DNA from: Chelonoidis abingdonii
Taxonomy: Eukaryota > Chordata > Testudines > Testudinidae
Direction of reading: 5' to 3'
Length of the DNA stretch: 64,000 nucleotides
NCBI RefSeq assembly: GCF_003597395.2
Contig: NC_133778.1
Span: forward strand, 24,294,785-24,358,784
The notes under the pieces are model-generated. The model saw only the letters and a list, made by a program, of their open reading frames with translations. It searched no databases and was not told the origin of the DNA. The position numbers and the translations under genes are program-made. The first letter of the stretch is position 1. Every line of letters begins with the position of its first letter. Shown here one piece after another: positions 11,564 to 23,500 of this stretch.

Positions 11564-14500
11564 GTGAGGGGGACGGGCCTTGGGAGCGACCTCCCCACGC
11601 CTGCTCAGCGGCTTCCATCGCCGCCCTGCCCCATGCTCCCTACAGCGACCCCCCAACCCTGACCCCGACTGACCGACCTCCCTGGCCCCCCCGCAGCAAC
11701 TCCCGGCCCCACATTGACCGCCCGGCCTCCCCACCCCCCCCAGCACCCCTTCCCGACACTGCCCCGCCATGCTCCGCTTCAGCCACTGACCTCACACTCA
11801 ACCTGACTTCTCCTCTGCCCCCAGAGCGACCCCTGCGTCCCCAACTGACCGACTTTGCCCCCCCCACACTGCCCCCCATGCTTCTGCTAACAGCCATTTG
11901 ACTCACATCACCTGACTTCTCCTCTGGCCCCCAGAGCGGCCCTGGTCCCCCACTGACCGCACTGCCCCCCCACACTTGCCCGCCCTTGCTCCGGTACTAG
12001 CCACTGACCTACACACTCACCCTGAATTTCTCCTCTGCCCCCAGAGCGACCCCTGGTTCCCCAACTGACCGGACATGCGCCTTCCTTCCGTCCTTCCCTC
12101 CACACCGAACTCCCGGCCCACACTGACCGCCCGGCCTCCCCCCCCCAGCAACCCCTCCCCGACCACTGCCCTCTTGCTCCGCTAAAGCCACTGACCTCAC
12201 ATCTTCCACCTGACTTCTCCCTCTAGCCCCAGAGGGACCCTGGTCCCCCCACTGACCGACTGCCCCCCCACACTTGCCCTGCCTGCTTCTACCGCCACTG
12301 ACCTCCCACGAACCCCTGACTTCTTGCCCCTTAGAGCGAACCCTGGTTCCCCGCCAATTGACCGACTGGCCACCACACACACTTGCACCCCCTGCCTGCT
12401 TGCTACAGGCGTGCCTGACTCCACGCCACTGACTTGCTGCCCCCTAGAAGCAACCCCTGGTCCCGCCATACGAACCGGACTGTCCGCCATCCGTCCGACT
12501 CACTCATCTGCCCCCCTGTTTCCCCTACCGCTGCTGAACCTCACACTCACCCTGACTTCGTGCCCCTAGAGCGACCCGCTGGTCATGCACTGACGACTGT
12601 GCCCCCCTCCTCTCACACTGCCCCCCTGCTCCGCTACAGCTTGCTGACAACGTCACACTCACGCTGACTAATCTGTCCATAGGATCGACTCCCTGGTCCC
12701 GCACTGACCGACTGTCCCCCCTCCCTCCCTCACACTGCCCCCCTGCTCCCCTACAGCCACTGACCTCACACTCACCTGACTTCTCCTCTGTCTCCAGAGC
12801 GACCCCTGGTCCCGCACTGACCGCTTGACCTGTACTGCTCTCCCCGACCACCAAAGTAACACCCAGCCCGCACTGGCCTCCTTCTTTACCGACTGCTGCC
12901 CTCCCCAGCCCTCCAGCTGCCCGCCTCCTGCGCCACACTGAGCTCCCTCACTGCTACCATGTTGCACTCCTCCAGCATCCCCAGAGACAGACCCGCACTG
13001 ACCTGCCCCATCCTGCACTGACCTTCCTGTGCCAGCTACAACTGTTTCCATGCTTCATAATGACGTCCCCCTACCTTCTCCCTACCCGGTGCTTCTGCAC
13101 TGATTTCCCCCTCCACTCCACAATGATTTATATCCCTGCTGTTGCAATAACCTACTTCAGTGATCCCTTTGCTACCTCGAGGAACATATGTACACACCAC
13201 CACTATTGTGGTGACCCCTTGTGCCCACTGCCAGCACCACTTGGCATTACTCTTACCTACTGCTACCTTGTTCCCTTCATGCTCCTGTGTACATACTGGT
13301 CACCGTCTCTATCTTTAGGTCACTTCAGCCAGGCTTGTATCACTCTCATTATCTCATTTATATCACAATACCCAAATGTGAGGAGATTTCAGTGTGTAAT
13401 CATGTTGCCATGCTTCATCAGATTTTGTCTTTAAAACAGAGTAAATGTGCCTGATCTTTTGCAAATAGAATAAGACATGTGCCCTACACCTAAAAGTTTA
13501 GGATAGGGAAGACAATGGGTACCAGTAGGAAAGAGCGAAGGGAGTTATAGCTATGGAGAACATAGTGTGAAGGATTTAAGGAAGAGCGAAGAGGTGCTTG
13601 GCTTAGGGTTGTACACATAGCTCCTCATCCTTCAGAGATTTATGCATGGGCTTAACTTTACCAGTGTAAATAGTCCTAAAATTGATAGTACTGCTACTCA
13701 CTGTGCAAGAGTTAAGTACATGCATAAGTCTTTTCAAGATCAGTACCACAGGGAGTATTGTAACCTCTTCCCCTCCACCTGGTAACTCCATATAAAACCT
13801 AGAGTGTTTGTTTTTCAAATAGCCTGATGATAGAGTCATAGCAACATATGCAGAATTTGTGTATACTTTTAAACAGAGGAGGGCTTTCTTTTACTTCAGC
13901 ATTTTGCTTATGTATGGTTTCAGGCTAGTTGTTACTTATATTTATGCTAATCTCGCATATGTAGGGGGTTTTCTTTTGAACTGGATGGAAATTTTTTATA
14001 TTTTGTCTTAAGTAAACAGACTGGATTAAATTTTTTGAAATGACTTGTTTTTCCTCTCTGACATTTACTTAAACACGCATACTGTTTGAGTAACAGATCA
14101 GGTGGTATAACCATATTTGTTGAAGGAGACTTTCACATATTCATCTCATTAGTGGAAAGTTGATTGCAGGATGATATCCTCTTCTAGGAAAACAAAAGTG
14201 CAGTGTCTGTGCTCTGAATTCTTTAAAATGAGATATTCAAAAGTGATATAATCCTCCTTGCAGCTGTTCATATAATTTTAAAATTAGTTTTGAAATGTAA
14301 ATATAAACTGACATTTTGTTTCTGGGTTGCTGTTCTTACAGGATTTTTAAGGGGCAGAGCTTTCTCTGAAGTCCTTATAAAATGTATTATAAACTGCAGA
14401 AGCAAGTTCCACAGTAGCTTGGTTCAGTTTGCTGCATATAGGGAATTCTTATATGAGGGAGGGAGCATGAACAGTTTAAGATTAAATTTATTTTCAGAAT

Positions 14501-17500
14501 TATGCAGGGTATAAACACTGCATATATAATGGAGTGCTGATATGCAACTTCAGCTATGAATGTTAGTAAGTGGCTCCATAGTGAAATTATATACCTAAAT
14601 ACCTGTTAAAAATCATCTTACACAATCAAGATTAAATAGAAAGATAACCCACATATTTAGGGACTTCTGGGGTTTGGTTTATTATAGTAAATATGCACAG
14701 TGACCTGGATAAGGAATAGTGAGGCATACATTTTTTTCACTATAACTGCACATTGGATTTAGCCCATGCATGGCACTGTCAGCACTTCTCTGGTGGCATT
14801 ATCAGTTTAACTTTTTACATAAAAAAATATTCTGTACTACCTTGCTCTTTGTGTAATTATTTACACTGGTGGCAAGGTCCTGGAAAAGATGAAGATGGGC
14901 AGGACCTGGGTCTTCCTGATTGCCCCGGCGTGGTTGAGGCAGCATTGGTACGGGACTCTCACGGGCCTGGTGGTTGTCCCGCCTCGGCCGTTACCGTCCT
15001 GCCTGGATCTGCTCTCTCAGGACCAGGGCCGCCTCCTCCACCCCATCCTAGCGGCACTCCATCTCATGGCATGGCTGCTCAATCGTTAGGCTGGGAGGAA
15101 AGGACGTGCTTGGAAAGGGTTCAGCATGTCCTCTTGGAAAGCAGTTGGCCCTTCCGCACACTGAGCCTACTTAGCAAAGTGGTCTCGGTTTTCCTGATGA
15201 GCGGTTGAATGGGGTGTCTCCCCTGTGGCTGCCCCAATCCACCTCATTTTGGACTACCTCCTTCACCTTAGAGCCCAAGGCCTGGCGCCCTCGCCATCAA
15301 GGTCCACTTGGTGGCCATATCGGCCTTCCATCTGCCGGTGCAGGGGCACATGGTATTCTCCCATGCTATGACTGATTCCTTAAGGGATTGGATCGTCTCT
15401 TCCCGTATGTTAGGCCCCCGGTCCCACAGTGGGACCTGAACTTGGTGCTGGCCCAGCTGATGGGTCCCCCGTTTGAGCTGCTAGCTACATGCTCCTGGTC
15501 ACACCTCTCATGGAATGTAGCCTTCCTGGTAGCGATCTGAGCCCCCATACACGGTGTTCCATAAGGATAAGGTCCAGCTCCGCCCACATCCTTCGTTCCT
15601 TCTGAAGGTGGTCTCCGCCTACCACATAGGTCAGGACATTTTCCTGCCGGTCCTGTGTCCCAAGTCCCATGTGTCCAGTGAGGAGCGCCGCCTCCACTCG
15701 CTGGATGTGAGATAGGTTCTGGCTTTTTACCTGGAGTGGACTAAGCCATTCAGGAAGTCTTTGCAGCTATTCATCACCTTGGCCGAACACGTGAGGGGTC
15801 GGCCGATCTCAACTCAGCGACTCTCCAACTGGATCACCTCGTCCATCCATACTTGTTATGACCTGGTGGGAGTCCCTCTGCTGTCAGTTGTGAGGGCACA
15901 CTCGACTAGGGTGCAAGTCTCGTTGGCTGCCTTTTTAGCCCTTGTCCCCATTCAGGACATTTGCTGGGCTGCCACATGGTCTTCAGTTCACACGTTCGCC
16001 TCGCATTATGCGATTGTCTCCCAGACCAGGGAAGATGCTGGGTTCAGCAGGGCTGTGATCCGTCCCAAGAATTTGTGAACTCCTATCCACCTCCAACAGA
16101 TATAGCCTGGAATCACCCATTGTGGAATACACATGAGCAATCACTTGAAGAAGAAAAGACAGTTACCTTTTCCGTAATTGGTGTTCTTCAAGACGTGTTG
16201 CTCATGTCTGTTCCACATCCCACCCTCTTTCTCCTGTTGGATTTGTCTGGCAAGAAGGAACTGAGGGTGGGGGGAGTGCGCAGCGCCTCTTATACCGCAG
16301 CATGGAGGTGCTGCTCCAGTGGTTGCTAGGGTTGCTCTGCTATGGGTACTGCTAGGGGAAAAACTTCAGACACCGGTGCACGGGGTGAGCAAGCACACCA
16401 TTGTGGAATAGACATGAGCAACACATCTTAAAGAACACCAGTTACAGAAAAGGTAACTGTCTTTTCCCACACAAAACTTATGGGAGAAGAATCTGCAGTA
16501 ACTTGTGCTGATTTCATAATGCAGAGGGGTAACTTCCTTCATGGAAGTTCCTGTAGATGGAGGAGCTGGCTGACAGCATGGCTCATGGAAACTTTGCTGC
16601 CCCAAGGCTGAAAGAAAAGTTGGGGGCTGTACAGCAGTGTTGAAGAGGTGCAGATGCAAGATCTGTGTGGATCTCAAGGGCTCATAAGTGAACCATCAGC
16701 TACTTGTATTGGTCTAGGGTGAAAAATCCAGTCCTATGGTGGAAGAATTGTTTTTTTCAGTCTGTAATTTTTCCTTTGCTATTCTGTCCTTTTAAAAGCT
16801 TCTCCAGGTTTGGAAAATGTAGCATGAAAAATTGAAGAACAGCAACAACAAAAAACAACCAGAAAAAGTGAGGGGGAAAAAAGCCCATCATTAATTGGAT
16901 TGCATTCAGTGTAAAAAGGGAAATAAAGGGGGTAATCAATGTGGAAAATCATTTTATGTTCTGATGTAAAATCAGAACACTTGGAAAAAACTGAAAGTAC
17001 TTTGCAAGAGTTTTGGTTTAGAAAAAAGACCATTTTCCATCAAAAAAGATTTGAATGAAATTTTTTGACCACAAGTTTTATGATGATAATTGGGTTAAGT
17101 GGTGTCAAACACGGGAGGTAACAAAAGCCCACAGGCAAATATAAAAAAGGTGATCTTAACAGAGGTTTAGATGTTGTGGGAAGACATAAAAAACAGTAGG
17201 GTCATAGGAGCAACAAGAGGGAATTCAGTGAGGAAATCTGCTCAAAATCTTATATGTCTGTACAGACTGGTGATCTGCTAGGTCACTCCAATCCTTGACT
17301 CCGGAAGCCAGCCTTACCCTGGTCTGCTGTAAGAACCTCCACTCCTGAGCTGTTCATGCACAGCCTCTAGCATGTAAGCTGCTCCATGTAAGTGAGTGAG
17401 CACTTTTGGCCAGCCGCTGCTTGAATTTTGCAACTGAATTACACTAATCAATATCTCCGGTCCCAGACACAACGCTAGGAACCTCTGTCTTGCAGTTTCC

Positions 17501-20500
17501 AGTTATTTCTGCTGGACGCTGCATGCTTATATGAGTTTGTCAATTTAACAAAGAAATTGATATGTACCAGGCTTGTTATCCAAGAGGAGTCTCTGACATG
17601 CTTCAAACCAAACCCACTGCTTCAGGTAGACTAAACAAATTTATTACCTACAGAAGATAGATTTCAAGTGATTGTAAGTCAACACACATGTCAGATTTGG
17701 TCAAATGAAACAAAAGCAAAATGCATTCTAAACTGATCTTAACAGCTTCAGTGCCCTTACAGACTTAGATGCTTCTCACCACAGCTGGCTGGTTGCCCTT
17801 CAGCCAGGCTCTCCCCTTTGATCAGCTCTTCAGTCGCTTGGTGATGGTGTCTGAAGGTGGAAGTGGAAGAGAGAGAGCATGGCAAGTGTCTCTCCCTTTT
17901 ATCATGTTCTTTCTTCCCTCTTGGCTTTGACCCCTCCCCTTCAGAGTCAGGTGAGCATTACCTCATCATAGTCCCAAACTATCCAAGGGAAGCGGGTGAC
18001 TCACTTGAGAGTCTAACAGATCCTTTGTTGCTGCCTAGGCCAGTGTCCTTTCTTCCTGTGAGACTGGGCTGGGTTTGTCCCATATGTGCCCTGATGAGGT
18101 GTGAACTGCCCCTCTGCTCCTGAGGGTTTTGCCTGGGCTTGTTTTAAGCCATGAGGACACATTGTCAGCTTCATAACTGTATACATGAAATTACAACCTA
18201 TAACATTACTATAACAACAATGCTCAGTGCATCATGAGCCTTCCGAAGATACCCAACATGACAAACTTTGCATTGGATACCACACAATCATATTATAAGG
18301 ATGAACATGGGGGTGCAGGGTGTTCCCCTGAGGTACAGAGCATCACAGAAGGAAGAATAGGAAGAGACCAGTATGGCTCCATCAGAAGCTGTTTAATAAC
18401 TGGAAAATCAGAAAGGAATCCTACAGGATATGGAGCTATGGACAAATTGCTAAGGAGAAGTACCAAAGAATAGCACAAACATGTAAGAACAAATAAGAAA
18501 GGGTAAAGCATAAAATGAGTTACACCTAGTAAGGACATCAAAGGCAATAAGAGGTTTTTTAAATACATTAGGAGAAAGAGAACGATGAAGGAAAGTGTAG
18601 ATACTTTTTGAGGAAGGAGAGCTAGTAACTGATGACATCAAGAAAACTGAGGTGTTTAATGCCTATTTTGTTTCAGTCTTCACTAAAAAAGTTAATGGTG
18701 ACTAGATACTCAACACAATTAATATTAACAACAAAGGGGAAACAGTGCAAGCCAAAATAAGGATATTTAGATACGCTAGAGATATTCAAGTTAGCAAGGC
18801 CTGATGAAATTCATCCTACTGTACTTAAGGAACTAAACTAGCTGAAGCAATCTTGGAACTGGTTGCACTTATCTTTGAGAACTCCTGGAAAAAGGGTGAG
18901 GTCCCAGAAGACTGGAGAAGAGCAAACTCAGTACATATCTTTAACAAAGGGAACAAAGAGGACCTGGGGAATTATAGACCAGTCAGCCTGACTTTGATAC
19001 TATGACATTCCCCAGGGTGAAACCTGAACTGCTGTGTCCCCTTATCTCTCCAGCCTGAGAAGCCTTTTACACTGCATTGCTAGTGAACAGCAAACCTATC
19101 CAGGCTTTGATCACTCACAGCCGCTCGCATGCAAAGTCAGTCCCAGCTGAGGGGATGAATTCTATGCCCAGCCACCCATGAATAGATACAAAGCAACACC
19201 CACATATCCCTCAGTCCCAGGCTTGCCCCCCCCCCCCAAATGTGCATCTTGTACTGTTCAGTAGCCCACTGGACCGCAGAAGCTCATAAATTAGTCCATC
19301 ATTCCAATGAAGTGTAATAAATGTGTACCAGCCTTGTTGTCTCAAGTGGAGGCTTCCCAAACACTTCAATCCAAATACATTTGTTTAGATAAAACAATAA
19401 ATTTATTAACTAGAGAAAGATAGATGTTAAGTGATTTACAGGTGATAAGGCATAAAAATCATAGGTGATTACAAAAGAAATAAAAAGATAAACATGCAAG
19501 CTATTTCCTAAACTTTACCAAGGCTAATATGTTTAAAAGTAAAAAGGTTTGCCCTCACCCAAAAGCTTCCAACAGTCTGTACTGGATGGAAAAAACCTCC
19601 AGGCCAGGACCACTCTCCCCCAGTTCAGTGATGCACCTTTGTCTTTCAAGAAATCTTGCTGCCATGAGTAGAGAGGGGAGAGGAGAGGGGTCTAAAGGCA
19701 TTTTCTCCCCTTCTTATATTCTAACCCTTTGTCCTGGAAAAGTCTTTGCTGGGTCATGGGGTCAGGCAGTTCCATGGAATATGTGAGCTGCCAACTGTCC
19801 TTCAGATGAATTGTAAATTTCTTGTTTACAATTCCCCTCTTAGTGAATATCCAATTAAGCAGATGATGGTCTTTTAGCACCTAGCTGGCATGCCAGTGTG
19901 CCTTTGTCTTTGAGAAAATGGTCTGATAACATTACCTAGAACTACAACATATTTTGCTAACAATCATGGCAACATCCCACAATTTTACATGCAGTGATGT
20001 TACACACATTTCAGCAGGATAATAATATTCAGCAGATGTGTGTTTTCAAATGTTACCTCACAAGGCATACTTTGTACACAATATATCATAATCATATCAT
20101 GGGATGAACATGGGGCATAGTGTGTCACAGATACCTGAAAAGATACTGGAACAAATTATGAAACAATCAATTGGTAAATCCCCGAAGGAATATATGGTTA
20201 TATGGAATAGCCAGCATGGATTTGTCAAGAACAAATCATGCAAACCAACCTAATTTCCTTCTTTGACAGGATTACTTCCCTAGTGGGTAGGGGGGAATCA
20301 GTAGATGTGATATATATCTAGATTTTAGTAAGACTTTTGACACAGTCCTGCATGGCAGTTTCATAAGCACACTAGGGAAATGTGGTCTAAATGAAATAAC
20401 TGTTAGGTGGGTGCATAACTGGTTGAATGACCATACTCGGAAAGCAGTTATTAAAGGCTCATTGTCAAACTGAAAGGGAATATATAGTGGGGTCCTATTT

Positions 20501-23500
20501 GTTCAGTCCTTGGTCTAGAGCTATTCAATATTTTCATTAATGATTTGGATAATAGAGTGGGGAGTATGCTTATAAGATTTGTAGATAACACCAAGTTGGG
20601 AGGGGTTGCCAAGTTTTAGGAGGACAGGATTAGAATTCAAAATGACCTTGACAAATTGGAGAATTGATCTGCATTCAACAAGATGAAATTCAGTAAAGAC
20701 AAGGATGGTACTTTCTATTTAAAAAGGAAAAATCAGTTCAGTGATGTGGGGGAGGAGGGAGGCAGGAAGAGGCGGAGGGAAGGGGCAGGGGCTTGGGGAA
20801 GGGATGGAGTGGGGGTGAGGCCTGGGGTGGAGTGGGAGTTGAGCACCCCCTGGGAACTATGAAAGTCAGCACCTCTGTTTTGAGGCCCCTTGCAGCTCCA
20901 CATTTCTGAGAGTCTGTGGTAAACATAAAAGACAGCATAGGGTTGTTTCTGTTATCTTGTGTGCAGAAAGGTATGTTGTGTATATGTTGACAAAATATTA
21001 TTATGAATGCTTGCTGGTACAAAGTGACTCTTTAAGGGTATGTTTACAGTACAGCTGGCAGTGTACCTCCCAGCTCTAGGTAGACAGACTTGTGCTAGCT
21101 CTGCTTGAGCTAACATGCTAAAAATATAAAATGTGGATGTTATGCCATGGGTGGCAATTTGGCTGGAGACCTGAGCTCAGATCCAGGTGGGCTTTGACTC
21201 ATGTGGCTAACCAGAGCCTCTGCCTGTGTTGCAGCTAGGATTGCCACCTTTCAGGTACAAAAAAACCCAGGATATATGGGATGATCCTGAGTCCATAACA
21301 CTGCACAGCTGGCATGATGTACTGAGCACCCTTACCTATTTCATGGGATAGCCAGTAGTGTGTACTGAACATCCTGAAGGATTTCCTGGGACAGCTACCT
21401 CAAAAAAGGGACAATCCTGAGAAAACCCAGATAGGTGATAACCCTAGCCGTTGCAGCCACACTGCTGTTTTTAGAAGAGTTAGCACAAGTCTGTCTACCC
21501 AGGCTCCAAGCTGTATGTATGCTCTCAGACACAGTGTAGTCATATCTTTTGAAACCATCATCTACAGAGAATAGGGGAAATGAAGTGATTATATTTGTGA
21601 AAATTATTGGACAGAAAACAAAAACAAAATTATAGTATAAATCATAAGTTTTAGCATGCTTAGAAGTTTAGTAGTATTAGTTTAAATATTTATACAATTT
21701 ATTTTCTTTTTGTTCTTTTTTGTAGCCCAGCCCAACTGGGAAAGGAAAATTATTGAAGACAACTGTAAAATTTTTGCCACAGTTGGCTCAGGTAATATTT
21801 TTGTAATTTTTTGTTTTGACAGCTTTTTATTTTCAAATGTGCAGCAAAGCATGGGAGATCCCACAGAGAAAACTGGACCTCATTGCAATGTATACATTGG
21901 AAACAAAAAGGCTTTACATATATGTACAAGAAATATTAGGAAAACAGACTAGTTAACTTAGATGAGCAGAAAATATTGAGAAGAATAAAAGCTACAGATG
22001 AAAGCTATAAAATAAATGTTATAGAAAAATTGGAATATAATTCATTCTGTATCTTCTACTTGAAGCATCCTTCAATCCTCAGCCCTTTCTCCAGGGAAAA
22101 GAAAGGGACTCTGTCTAGGAAGATTTCTTTCTCCGTTTTGACTTCCTTCTTGTGCTTTTTAACTACCTTCTCAGCTGATGGGATAATTAATCCCTTAGTT
22201 CATCAGCCAACAGCCTGATTAGGTAATTCGTCTTCTACCTTTCCATCAGAGCTTGTGGGGAATTAGCTATTGGCTATCAGTACTCTGTCACAGTATGTTT
22301 ACGCTGTCTAGGAGATGTGATTTCCAGCATAGGTAGAGCGATTTGTGCTAGCTCACTCAAACCAGCATGCTAAAAATAGCAGTGTGACCATTGCAGCACA
22401 GGCAGTGGCTTGGGCTACCCGCCTGAGTCCAAGCCTGCCTCACTCCCTGGGTCCAGGCTTGGGTGGCTAGCCTGAACCACTGCCCATGCTGCAGTGTCCA
22501 CAATGCTGTTTTTATTGTGCTAACTCAAGGTGAACTAGCGTATCTGTCTATCTGCACTGGAAATCAAACCTCCCAGTTGCAGTGTAAACAGTCACTAATA
22601 AGGTTTCTTGATTCTTGAATATTGCTACCCCTTGAAAAGATAAGGGCAATGCTTTTGAGTAATTGTGGGGTCACTGTAGTTAAGGCTGAGAAGCCATTTC
22701 CTTTACAAACATATTTCCAGGGACATTGGCTGGGGAATAATAAAAAAAAATTCTAGGCTGAAGGAGCTGTTTAAATAAGATATGCTTAAGAAAAGTAGTA
22801 CTGGATTCTTGTAAGCAGGGTGAGATTTGCTAAGCTACTGATGGCTGAATATTGTACATTATGTTATCTTGCCATGGAGTTAGGACCCTCAAAAAGGGAA
22901 GCCTTTTGTTTGTGTTAAAAAAGCAACAAAACAAAAACATTGAAGGGGATAGGTATTCTGAATCCCAAATCACATTTTTTGGGGAGCAGCAGTTACATAA
23001 ATTGGTTGTAGATTTCACTGGGAGAAACTGTTGATATCTACCATACTCCACCAGAAAAAGATTCTATTAAACCTCTTTTTTCCCCCGTTTTCTTAGCTTT
23101 TGCTTTTTTCCATATCAATCTCGTCTTCATAAATGTCTGGCGTCTGTCTTAGTAGTGGGTATATACTGTACTGTTAACTTATTCCAAAAATTAGTAATAA
23201 TTTATAATAGGCATAAACATAATATTTTATTTTGGGTTTCTGAATGATTACCTCCTGTTTTTAGAGAAAAATAGGGAATTTGGTTTATTTTTGTGTTGCT
23301 TTGTTATCATTATTATATGTTATGGGTCTGCTGTTTTCTTTTGTAATTTATTGTGTTTTTAAGTGTGTGTCAAAGACATGTAGCTATCTCTTGTTATTGT
23401 TATTTTATAAAGCTAAAGAATGAAATATTTATTTCAGGTAAGCTCTAAGCCACAGTGGCAGCAAGCTTCTCCTTCATTTCATCTGAGAAAAGAGCAGAAA

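Noticed and set aside
11640..12830. CRISPR-like array
   Set aside because: The repeats are long, contiguous and diverged, without unique spacers, and the context is vertebrate. It is a minisatellite.
11318..13051. Long overlapping open frames on the minus strand in GC-rich DNA (up to 150 codons)
   Set aside because: They fall in the CpG island and minisatellite, have biased Gly/Ser/Val/Arg composition, change frame from unit to unit and have no family similarity.
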